The notes beneath the pieces were generated by a model. The model had not been told where the DNA came from and searched no databases. It saw nothing but the letters and a program-made list of their open reading frames with translations. DNA of 12,209 nucleotides, from contig CAIQCE010000122.1 of assembly GCA_903870185.1 (NCBI GenBank), positions 1 through 12,209 on the forward strand. The letters run 5' to 3'. The position numbers were made by a program, and so were the translations under genes. Origin of the DNA: an uncultured Gammaproteobacteria bacterium (GTDB taxonomy: Bacteria > Pseudomonadota > Gammaproteobacteria > Coxiellales > Coxiellaceae). This document shows, in pieces, positions 1 to 5,866 of the stretch. Positions within the stretch are counted from its first letter, which is position 1. Every line of letters starts with the position of its first letter.

Positions 1-38
1 CCCTGTGGGTGATTTTCAGGAAGGGGTTTTTTCATCAT
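1..38 (-). CDS. 5' end of an unidentified gene running out of the window
   Basis: Only about 12 codons are visible. They read MMKKPLPENHPQ from two consecutive ATG codons (36-38 and 33-35) and continue past the window edge. An AAGGA ribosome-binding site at 43-47 lies at a suitable distance, and the preceding small ORF stops one base before this start, which suggests translational coupling in a minus-strand operon. Too little protein is present to name it. The ParB remnant upstream on the same strand suggests a plasmid or integrative-element gene, but this is inference. Confidence 0.45.
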   Translation of the reverse strand, partial: MMKKPLPENHPQ

Positions 39-39
39 T

Positions 40-147
40 TTATCCTTCTTTTAAAGCTTGAAGCGGCATTATTTCACTTTCTAACTGCAGAATCTAGGTT
101 GAAGCATCTATCAAAGCCACGATTTGTTTGGAATTAAATTTATTCAT
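40..147 (-). pseudogene. 35-codon ORF interrupted by an in-frame amber codon
   Basis: Translation from the ATG at 145-147 gives 17 residues (MNKFNSKQIVALIDAST), then TAG at 94-96, then 17 more in-frame residues ending at TAA 40-42. A single C-to-T change would turn a CAG glutamine codon into this TAG. The start has an AAGGG ribosome-binding site at the right spacing and overlaps the previous frame's stop as ATGA. The end is one base from the next ATG. This tight packing resembles an operon of small genes in a plasmid or integrative element. Alternatively only the first 17 codons are translated, as a leader peptide. Function unknown. Confidence 0.35.
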
Positions 148-416
148 TTTAAACCCTTAATATGTGCATTTATGACATATCTATTTTGTAACCCATTTTG
201 GCAATGGTTCTTGTAAACATTGCACCTTGAATGGTTGAACGCATTTAAGCAACTCATCATTAAGAGGGACTTGCCCAATTTATAGCCCTGCCCTATTAAC
301 ACAAACCACTTACCAGCCTTCAGAACTTCTAAACTGTCCTCGTTTTCCTTTGGGTCTGCACCAAAAGGTGGTTGGCTCAGGATTTGATAAAAACAGACTG
401 CAGGTTTCAAAGTCAT
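144..416 (-). pseudogene. possible decayed ORF of unknown function
   Basis: An open frame of 90 codons is present, and its stop overlaps the next ATG (ATGA at 144-147). The start at 416 has no Shine-Dalgarno sequence and the protein shows no recognisable domain. Another minus-strand frame over the second half reads more like protein (for example LNDELLKCVQPFKVQ) but has stops upstream, which suggests a frameshifted old gene. Its position between a ParB remnant and other small minus-strand ORFs fits a degraded plasmid or ICE operon. Identity is not established. Confidence 0.25.
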
Positions 417-447
417 AGCATGCCGAATGGAAGGTCTTTTCTAAAAT

Positions 448-582
448 TTAACCTTGATAATCCACACCTTTTTTTTCTAATAACCCTTGCAAAATTTCAA
501 GATCATGAAACTGAATTTCAATTTTTCCGGATTTTGATTCAGCATGCTGCTTAATAGTCACCGGCGATCCTAGGGCTGCCAT
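448..582 (-). pseudogene. remnant of a ParB/Spo0J C-terminal domain
   Basis: A 44-codon frame encodes AALGSPVTIKQ followed by SGKIEIQFHDLEILQGLLEK. This matches the usual end of ParB chromosome or plasmid partition proteins, where a helix ending in LG is followed by a V-x-I-K strand, a GKI-x-I-x-F/Y strand and a short leucine-rich helix forming the dimerisation domain. Full ParB proteins are about 280-300 residues. The N-terminal arginine-rich box, CTPase and helix-turn-helix regions are absent: an in-frame TAA (586-588) lies just upstream and the sequence there is unrelated. It is therefore a 3' relic, probably of a plasmid or integrative element. The frame has no ribosome-binding site and is unlikely to be expressed. 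The match was made by eye. Confidence 0.6.
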
Positions 583-607
583 TACTTATAGCAGCCATTT
601 TTTATTT
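574..607 (+). terminator. Rho-independent terminator-like hairpin, + strand, without an obvious gene
   Basis: A perfect six-base G+C-rich stem (GGCTGC 574-579, GCAGCC 591-596) with an 11-base loop is followed by ATTTTTTATTT. This has the form of an intrinsic terminator for + strand transcription, but no convincing + strand gene lies upstream. On the minus strand the stem is preceded, not followed, by the A/T run, so it would not terminate the 649-2046 gene. It overlaps the start of the ParB remnant and may mark a recombination junction. Confidence 0.5.
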
Positions 608-648
608 GGTTTCGGTGGTTCTTTTACGAAAAATGAAGTCCTACTAGT

Positions 649-2046
649 TTAAGCTTTTGCTGCTAAACAACGTTGCATCTCTTCTACGAATACACTATCA
701 AGCTTTGTTCGAAGCTCAGGAGCAGCAAAGAATAGGCTTGGTACGCGACCTACAGGATGAATCTCCTTCATTAAAGCTGCATGAACACCTGTTCGCACAG
801 CCCTATGCTCTTTAACCTGACAACGATATAAATGGCGTAAAGCTGCTATAGCCATAAAGTAATTTTCAGGCTTCAAACCAACTTCAGCTGGATTGGCCGC
901 CAATACAGTAAAATAAGCCTTAATATTGCTCATAAAATCAGTACTTAATACTTTTGCTTTTGTCAGTGTATGTGTCTCGCTATATCTATGGTGCAATTTT
1001 TCTGGAACAGCAATAGTCCACCATGCTTTTCCAGTTTCTGCGCTAAGAGCATGCTTAGCTGCTTTTATACATGCATTAGCGGGGATATGATCATGCTCTA
1101 GGCCATCTCCACTCACTTCATGTTTACCTAATTCACTTGCTATGGCAACATCCCACAAAACCACACAATTGTACTCTCCATGAGGATTTTGATTGGTAAC
1201 CCTGCCTGTTTCAGCCCAAGTCTTTGGAGAACAATCTTTACGAAAATTTGCAAATTCAGGAAGACCAGGAATGACATTTTGATTGAGGGGGTCGTTCAAA
1301 ATAGTATAAATAGCTACAGCAACCCTTGGATAATCTTTGGGTAAAAATCCAGGAAGCACAATATCAACAGACGATAAGCTACGCCAATTTTCAGAAAGAC
1401 GATCACGCTCATCTAGCACTCCTGCTCCTTTCAAGGCATTCCATATAAACATAGCCCGTTCTGGAGACTTACCCAATGCCGCACTAAAACGCTCTTGAGT
1501 CACTTTAACTGTACTATGACGCTTACCTGCGTTTTTAAACTCCTTAAATTGCTCCCAGGTCATGTGAAAAGTAGAATCTGCTTCACGAGCCGCTTCAAAA
1601 TCAAAAACCCTGCCTTTTGCTAAGGAACGGTCATAACGAACCACCTCACCTTCCAAAATTCGCCAATGAATTTTTCCATCTTGAATAGCAATCTCTACTG
1701 TTAAAGCAGGAATAAGATCAATATGAAAACGCTCAACAAAAAATCCAACTAAATTTGAATCCCAATCCTTTTCATTAAAGGCTTTAGTTAAGATATCTGA
1801 AAACTCAGAAAGTCCTTTTTCAGAAAAATAAGCACTAATGGCTGCTTCCAAATGGCCTTGCATATCAGGAGAATCTCCTGCATCCAGATAAGCAGCCTGC
1901 AAATTGGCCAAACGTTTTTTCATCGATTCAGGAAATTTCAAACCCGATTTAGCAGCAGCATTAAGGCTTGAGCTTAGATCAACAGTTGTTTTAGTTTTTA
2001 AAGTATCAAAAACTTTTTCTTTTTGATCTTTGGTGTATGACCTCAT
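649..2046 (-). CDS. Hypothetical protein with a possible HNH/EndoVII-like nuclease core
   Basis: 465 residues, starting at ATG 2044-2046 with an AAGGAGA ribosome-binding site at 2055-2061. There is no signal peptide or membrane segment, and the N-terminal half is mixed helical and unrecognised. The suggestive part is residues 317-360: E-H-D-H-I-P (H318, D319, H320, P322), then about 25 residues, then a strand and IAVPEKLHHRYSETHT (H352, H353, H359). A D/H-x-H-I-P motif followed by an IxxPxxLHxxxSxTxxx segment is typical of HNH/EndoVII-fold nuclease toxins, where the histidines bind metal and activate water. Here the motif sits mid-protein with about 105 residues after it, whereas toxin nucleases are usually C-terminal. 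The last residues (VEEMQRCLAAKA) could serve as a type IV secretion tail. No immunity gene is recognisable nearby. The ORF is certain; the nuclease role is inference. Confidence 0.85.
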   Translation of the reverse strand: MRSYTKDQKEKVFDTLKTKTTVDLSSSLNAAAKSGLKFPESMKKRLANLQAAYLDAGDSPDMQGHLEAAISAYFSEKGLSEFSDILTKAFNEKDWDSNLVGFFVERFHIDLIPALTVEIAIQDGKIHWRILEGEVVRYDRSLAKGRVFDFEAAREADSTFHMTWEQFKEFKNAGKRHSTVKVTQERFSAALGKSPERAMFIWNALKGAGVLDERDRLSENWRSLSSVDIVLPGFLPKDYPRVAVAIYTILNDPLNQNVIPGLPEFANFRKDCSPKTWAETGRVTNQNPHGEYNCVVLWDVAIASELGKHEVSGDGLEHDHIPANACIKAAKHALSAETGKAWWTIAVPEKLHHRYSETHTLTKAKVLSTDFMSNIKAYFTVLAANPAEVGLKPENYFMAIAALRHLYRCQVKEHRAVRTGVHAALMKEIHPVGRVPSLFFAAPELRTKLDSVFVEEMQRCLAAKA

Positions 2047-2076
2047 AACTACATTCTCCTTAATTTTAAGAACAAG

Positions 2077-2105
2077 AAAATATCCTACTTAGCAGTTCTC
2101 GACAA
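2077..2105 (-). promoter_or_regulatory. Predicted sigma-70 promoter for the 465-codon gene
   Basis: Read on the minus strand, a -35 hexamer TTGTCG (2100-2105) and a -10 hexamer TATTTT (2077-2082) are separated by exactly 17 bases. Transcription would start near 2070, giving a leader of about 25 bases that contains the AAGGAGA site. Each hexamer matches four of six consensus bases. This is prediction only. Confidence 0.4.
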
Positions 2106-2110
2106 GTAGG
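2084..2110. promoter_or_regulatory. Perfect 7-bp inverted repeat over the promoter, operator candidate
   Basis: CCTACTT (2084-2090) and AAGTAGG (2104-2110) are perfect complements separated by 13 bases, centred 20 bases apart as for a dimeric repressor on successive helical turns. The palindrome covers the spacer and -35 of the predicted minus-strand promoter, where a bound protein would block RNA polymerase. No regulator gene is visible nearby, so the binding protein is unknown. Confidence 0.35.
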
Positions 2111-2500
2111 TTTGTGCTTCCTTTACGAACAAAGCATAAGTTTTGCCCTATCAGTTGGAGCAAAAAAAAGGAGCGTGGCGCATCGCCTGTAGAGTGAGAC
2201 ATCCTCGCAGCACCTATACTACTTCGAAAAACTGTTTCCCCCAATCACCTTTAACCTGTTATTCACCACCCTACTTTATGTAACTCGCTACTGCATCATA
2301 TGCTGTGTATTTTGCGAATAGCATTATCACAAGGTGGTTTCAGATTCGAATAATAACACGACTTACGGACTTCTTCTTCTATCGCTTTGCCTTTATACAT
2401 TTTCCGACCTTTACTTATGCAGTTTTGCTGGCTGCTGAACTCTACTTTCGATAATGCTGAACCTTTCTTTTGAAAATGTGAATTCATTTAGTTGAGCGTG
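2111..2500. other. Non-coding stretch, nothing recognised
   Basis: About 390 bases between the divergent genes carry no convincing gene, tRNA or insertion sequence. A 63-codon minus-strand frame (2296-2487) lacks a ribosome-binding site and any recognisable family. An A-run followed by a short G+C-richer patch (2164-2215) is the only compositional change. The stretch may be the remains of a decayed gene or simply spacer DNA. Confidence 0.4.
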
Positions 2501-2516
2501 AAGTTCGTAGGAGAGT

Positions 2517-2545
2517 TTGCTTTCACGTTAAGACTATCTTATAGT
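2517..2545 (+). promoter_or_regulatory. Predicted promoter for the TPR/papain-like gene
   Basis: TTGCTT (2517-2522) and TATAGT (2540-2545) are spaced by 17 bases. The -10 matches consensus at five of six positions, the -35 at three. It would give a leader of about 90 bases before the ATG at 2642. A short inverted repeat CGTGAA/TTCACG (2497-2502, 2522-2527) overlaps the -35. Prediction only. Confidence 0.3.
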
Positions 2546-2641
2546 TGCTAGCCCACAGTGAATGGGTAATTTTTCGATCCGATCTTTCTATGTAGATTGA
2601 AGCCGCTTAAGATTTATTAAAGTCACAAGAGGAATGAAAAA

Positions 2642-4195
2642 ATGACGATACTTTTCGGTGCTATCACTATGGATGATTTTATGGCTGGGCTGAAAACACT
2701 TTCTTTCCCGAGCTCCTACCAGAACTTAAAACCACCAATAGCTCCTAGTAGTCCAGTTTTAATTCATCGTACGAACTACTTACGGAGTAGAGCACAGTAC
2801 AAATATTCACGTGGCGATTTCAAGGGAACAATAGAAGATGCGGATGCTATCTTAGCGATGGTGCCTTGTTCTAAAACGATGAGCTACGGAGATCCTCGCT
2901 TACGTCACGAATTTATAACATATTCGGTTGATCTAGCTTTAAGTATGCGTGGATTTTCCAAACTCTGGCTCAATGATTATTCAGGTGCTATAGCTGATTT
3001 TGATAGCACTTTAGAGATAACCGCTTCGGATCCGGGCACTTTAAGTTATCGAGGAATGGCTAAAATGCTGCAGGGTAATTATGCAGGTGCATTGGAAGAT
3101 TTTAATGCGAGTTTAAAGATAAGCCCAGGTGATCGTGATTCATTAGCATTGTTCTGTCGAGGATGTCTTAAGTCCGCACTCAAAGACTTTGAGGGCGGAA
3201 TGGCTGATTTTGATAAACAATTGGTAGGTTCAATTAGCCACATTGTTTTAAAATTTCGAGGAGAAGCGAAACGAATTAAAGGAGATCTAAAAGGAGCTCT
3301 CGCAGATTTCAATGCGGTCTTAGCAAAATATCCTCGGGATCCATGGTTTATAGCCCAACGTGAACTAGTTATAAGTTCTTTGGAAGGAAAAGGGCCTGCC
3401 GCCGCAGGCGCAGGAGTTGCAGCGGCAACTGATCCGAAGCCCCCTGCAGCAGCAGGAGCAGGGGCTCTTCCAACAGCAGCCGCAACTCCTCCAAGTGTAG
3501 CCAGTCCAGGCTTGTTTTCTAAACCTAAAACCGATAACTGGACCATCGTTCGTATTTGGATACCACGTGATTCAAAAGGTAATTTCGTTACGGCACATGA
3601 AGCCGCCTCCGGTGCTGGCAATGTTGGACATGCCACTCTTCAAACATCAACAACATATGCCAGCTTTTGGCCTCTTTGGCGCCTTGGTGATAAAGGTGGA
3701 CCTGTTATGGCAATGCTTGGAGAGGCGGAAGGGGACTTAATTGAAGACCCTTCGATAGATGAAGATCGTGAAAGCAAGCTACCAGATGTCCAAGTCGTTT
3801 TGTATTCTCTTAATGTGGACGCTATCAACAAAGCTTTTATTAGTTTTTCTAAATCTCCTGAGGCCAAGAAATGGAGCCTTTTTGGCAAAAATCGATTCAA
3901 TGTATTTAATGGCGGTGCTGGACAGAGTTGCTCGGGATTAGTCTATGATTTATTAAATGCGGGTGGTATAGAAAGTATCGTTAAATGGGATATTGTCTCA
4001 AAAACATGGGTTATTGCACCTGATGCCATAGCAAGAGTCGCTGTCATGGCTGCAGCAACTCCTGAGGAAATAAAATTAGCTAATAGATTTCCTTTGCCTC
4101 CTGGGATAAAGAGTGTCATTAAAAAACCTGATCATAGCCTTGACCCCCATACCTGGGGTATAGGAAGTTGGTTAAGTGGCCCTAGCTTGACATGA
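2642..4195 (+). CDS. TPR-repeat protein with a C-terminal permuted papain-like (NlpC/P60-type) domain
   Basis: 517 residues, with AGAGGA (2628-2633) ahead of the ATG and no signal peptide. About five degenerate tetratricopeptide units span residues 42-233, with the typical pattern of a small residue and G-D/N-Y/F, then A-x-x-D-F (for example GNYAGALEDFNASLKISP at 145-162). A low-complexity Ala/Gly/Pro linker (249-290) is richer in G+C than its surroundings. Residues 296-480 hold GNVGHATLQT...YASFWP (H330, W343, P344) and QSCSGLVYDLL (C430). Histidine before cysteine, each in this context, is the mark of circularly permuted papain-like enzymes (NlpC/P60-, LRAT- or YiiX-like), with C430 as nucleophile and H330 as base. 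Such enzymes cleave amides or act as acyl or glutamine-modifying enzymes. The eukaryote-like TPR fusion without export signal suggests a type IV effector, but translocation and substrate are inference. Confidence 0.85.
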   Translation: MTILFGAITMDDFMAGLKTLSFPSSYQNLKPPIAPSSPVLIHRTNYLRSRAQYKYSRGDFKGTIEDADAILAMVPCSKTMSYGDPRLRHEFITYSVDLALSMRGFSKLWLNDYSGAIADFDSTLEITASDPGTLSYRGMAKMLQGNYAGALEDFNASLKISPGDRDSLALFCRGCLKSALKDFEGGMADFDKQLVGSISHIVLKFRGEAKRIKGDLKGALADFNAVLAKYPRDPWFIAQRELVISSLEGKGPAAAGAGVAAATDPKPPAAAGAGALPTAAATPPSVASPGLFSKPKTDNWTIVRIWIPRDSKGNFVTAHEAASGAGNVGHATLQTSTTYASFWPLWRLGDKGGPVMAMLGEAEGDLIEDPSIDEDRESKLPDVQVVLYSLNVDAINKAFISFSKSPEAKKWSLFGKNRFNVFNGGAGQSCSGLVYDLLNAGGIESIVKWDIVSKTWVIAPDAIARVAVMAAATPEEIKLANRFPLPPGIKSVIKKPDHSLDPHTWGIGSWLSGPSLT

Positions 4196-4225
4196 CACTA
4201 CTTAATGCCCCGCTATTTAATCGGA

Positions 4226-4447
4226 CTAGTCTCGGCATGATTTAGTACTGGGGCCGCTGGAGATGATTGAAACGTCTTTTACTTCACTTTTTAAATCTCG
4301 ATATTTTTTATGCACCTCGAGAACACTCAATTTTATTTGGTCCAAACTATAGCTTTTGGCAACCGTATGATTATGGAACTCTAGATCAGATGCAAAATAT
4401 TGATCGATCATAGATTCGTTTCCAGCTTCGAAAGCAGTGACAATAGT
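4226..4447 (-). pseudogene. Fragment of a SnoaL/NTF2-like protein gene
   Basis: From just after an in-frame TAG (4448-4450), the minus strand reads TIVTAFEAGNESMIDQYFAS, then DLEFHNH, then SLDQIKLSVLEVHKKYRDLK, then a short unrelated tail and a stop. This is the N-terminal half of a SnoaL-like alpha+beta barrel: a first helix with A-F-x-A-G-N, a D-x-x-x-H strand and a second helix ending in F/Y-x-D-L. Full members run about 130 residues; here about 74 codons remain. The first helix lies upstream of the only ATG (4409-4411), so the original start is lost and the later strands are missing too. It is most likely an inactive relic. It lies downstream of, and on the same strand as, the hydrolase gene, perhaps as a former operon partner. 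Confidence 0.5.
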
Positions 4448-4449
4448 CT

Positions 4450-4547
4450 ATTGAAATACACTTTGACAATATTGAAATCGTCTTTGACAAAAAACGGAAC
4501 GGACTATCAATGAGTTAGATTAGCCTAATTGAAATCCTCTCTGACAA
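4450..4547 (+). repeat. Three copies of a 20-bp direct repeat, iteron-like
   Basis: Copies start at 4450, 4471 and 4528, with consensus ATTGAAATCSTCTYTGACAA. The first two are separated by one base (21-bp period) and share 17 of 20 positions. The third lies 57 bases after the second. Period and length resemble plasmid iterons or tandem regulator sites. The copies lie between the SnoaL fragment and the hydrolase stop, where no promoter is needed, so an origin or regulatory relic is possible. Function unknown. Confidence 0.5.
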
Positions 4548-4576
4548 ATAACACAACCAATAAGTGCAATCACCAT

Positions 4577-5428
4577 TTATGCTTCTGACGTCTTAAAATG
4601 CTCAATTAATGCATTACAGATTATATCTTCAAGCGCTCTGTTAAAAATCATATGTCCCATTCTTGGTATAATAATTAGTCGTGAATTGGGTACAATTTTC
4701 TGGGTTTCAACAGCGCCTTTCACGGGGATTAATGGGTCTAATTCACCATGAATAAACAATCCAGGAATCGTAATTTGTTTAATTTGATTTCCTAAATCAA
4801 TATAATTTTGTTGACACCAGATATGGTGCCAAGCTACGCCAACTGGATGCTTAGATCGAATATAAAAGTCTTCCGTGTATTTCTTCGCAAGCTCGTTATC
4901 AATTTCATATTTTCCATTAAGAATTCTCCAAGATCTCATAAAACCATTTAAATCATCTGTAAAATTTTGCGTTGGTTGATTTTTCATTAGAACATCGATC
5001 ATTTCTTTAGGTGGATGACCTGTAATGCCACATGTGGCAACTGATATAGATGTATATGAAATGATTCTTTGTGGGCATGCAAATGCTAGCCACTGAGCAA
5101 TCATTCCGCCCATCGAGTGACCAACAATATGTGCTTTATTAATGTTACAAGCATCCAAAATGTTTACTATATCTTTTGCAAGATCTTCGATAGTATATGG
5201 ATTTTTGTCCCAATCTACACCATCAGATAAACCTTGATCACGATGATCAAATCGAATAACTGAATAACTAGAATTTACCAGCTTTTTGCAAAATTCATCC
5301 GTCCAAAACATCGCTGGTGCTCCAGCTCCGGATATTAATATACAAAATAAATGACAAGATCCACTGGTTAAATTCTCTGTCCAGAGATTTAACCCATTTG
5401 ATGAAACAATATTCGTTTTTGATTGCAT
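4577..5428 (-). CDS. Alpha/beta hydrolase
   Basis: 283 residues from the ATG at 5426-5428; an upstream in-frame TTG (5438-5440) would add four residues but is less likely. The full hydrolase triad is visible: nucleophile S105 in G-H-S-M-G, acid D231 in HGELDPLIP, and base H259 in RMGHMIF. The oxyanion region is LISGAGAPAMFW (31-42), and RFDHRDQGLSD follows strand 4. The layout resembles RdmC-type methyl esterases and related lipases/esterases, about 280-300 residues long. No signal peptide is present, so it is probably cytoplasmic. Cap helices with an SWRILNGKYEIDNE segment (166-179) lie between strands 6 and 7. The substrate cannot be inferred. The ribosome-binding site is weak. It is transcribed divergently from the 5574 membrane-protein gene. 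Confidence 0.9.
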   Translation of the reverse strand: MQSKTNIVSSNGLNLWTENLTSGSCHLFCILISGAGAPAMFWTDEFCKKLVNSSYSVIRFDHRDQGLSDGVDWDKNPYTIEDLAKDIVNILDACNINKAHIVGHSMGGMIAQWLAFACPQRIISYTSISVATCGITGHPPKEMIDVLMKNQPTQNFTDDLNGFMRSWRILNGKYEIDNELAKKYTEDFYIRSKHPVGVAWHHIWCQQNYIDLGNQIKQITIPGLFIHGELDPLIPVKGAVETQKIVPNSRLIIIPRMGHMIFNRALEDIICNALIEHFKTSEA

Positions 5429-5503
5429 AAATATTACCAATAACTAAAATGGCGGAACAGTTAATTCAAAAACTTCGCTTGGCGTTATTTTTTGATCAAT
5501 AGT

Positions 5504-5533
5504 CTTGATACTATCTTAATATTCTTTTATTAC
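5504..5533 (+). promoter_or_regulatory. PmrA-like box and promoter upstream of the 5574 gene
   Basis: CTTGATACT (5504-5512), two bases, then CTTAATATT (5515-5523) form a direct repeat of 11-bp period. The Legionella PmrA response regulator is reported to bind two cTTAATatT half-sites spaced by two bases; the second copy matches fully and the first at seven of nine. The first half overlaps a possible -35 (TTGATA 5505-5510) with a -10 TATTAC 17 bases on (5528-5533), an arrangement expected for an activator contacting polymerase. The ATG lies about 40 bases downstream of the -10. Confidence 0.5.
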
Positions 5534-5573
5534 AATTAGTAAAATTAGATCGAAAACCAAGAGGAGTTTGATA

Positions 5574-5846
5574 ATGGCGGCAAATACAAATAGATCAATA
5601 TTTCGGTTCTCAATGGGTATCCTGTTTTTAGGTGCTGCTGCGGGATTCATCGCAGGTATTTTCTATACTCAACAAGCTTTGTTAGCTGATTTATTGCCGA
5701 CGGAAATAAAGCTAGCCATATTAATCGGTGTGGCTGGAATAGCCTTGTCTGCTTTGGCCGTAATAATGGTAGCTATGAGCATAGCAGCATTTTATAAAGC
5801 CATCTCTGAAAAAGAAACTCCTAGCAATATTTTGCTATCTAGATAA
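5574..5846 (+). CDS. Truncated membrane protein, N-terminal half of a split gene
   Basis: 90 residues from ATG 5574, preceded by GAGGAG (5561-5566). Two hydrophobic segments, about residues 11-30 (FSMGILFLGAAAGFIAGIFY) and 43-70, would form a helical hairpin in the inner membrane. The C-terminal AMSIAAFYKAISEKETPSN then LLSR reappears, slightly changed, at the start of the 7002-7538 gene, where it continues into two further membrane segments. The present stop TAA therefore follows the shared segment directly and the protein looks cut in half. It has its own promoter and a PmrA-like box, so a truncated product may still be made. The converging effector-like gene ends 20 bases away. Family and function are not recognised. 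Confidence 0.7.
   Translation: MAANTNRSIFRFSMGILFLGAAAGFIAGIFYTQQALLADLLPTEIKLAILIGVAGIALSALAVIMVAMSIAAFYKAISEKETPSNILLSR
5772..5812 (+). repeat. Left copy of a 41-bp direct repeat in the split membrane-protein gene
   Basis: Starts GCTATGAGCATAGC and matches 6999-7039 at 37 of 41 positions; weaker protein-level similarity continues for about 30 bases (to LLSR). Both copies are in the same reading frame relative to their genes, encoding A-M-S-I-A-x-F-Y-K-A-I-S. Confidence 0.8.
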
Positions 5847-5866
5847 CAAAATTGAAAATGCCTGCT

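Noticed and set aside
372..554. 60-codon + strand frame ahead of the orphan terminator
   Set aside because: It lies antisense to the ParB remnant, has no ribosome-binding site and shows no family features.
2296..2487. 63-codon minus-strand frame in the intergenic stretch
   Set aside because: No ribosome-binding site, no recognisable family and unremarkable composition; probably chance.
2606..2621. PmrA-like word CTTAAGATT followed by TTAAAG upstream of the TPR gene
   Set aside because: Half-sites are spaced by 10 rather than 11 bases and the second half matches poorly.
3079..3636. 185-codon frame antisense to the TPR/papain-like gene
   Set aside because: Its length comes from the Ala/Pro-rich, G+C-richer linker read backwards; the + strand frame has clear domains and a good start.
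4450..4547. CRISPR array reading of the 20-bp repeats
   Set aside because: The first two copies are one base apart, repeats are imperfect, spacing is irregular and no cas gene is present.
5438..5440. TTG as start of the alpha/beta hydrolase
   Set aside because: No Shine-Dalgarno sequence fits and the ATG at 5426-5428 gives a complete hydrolase.
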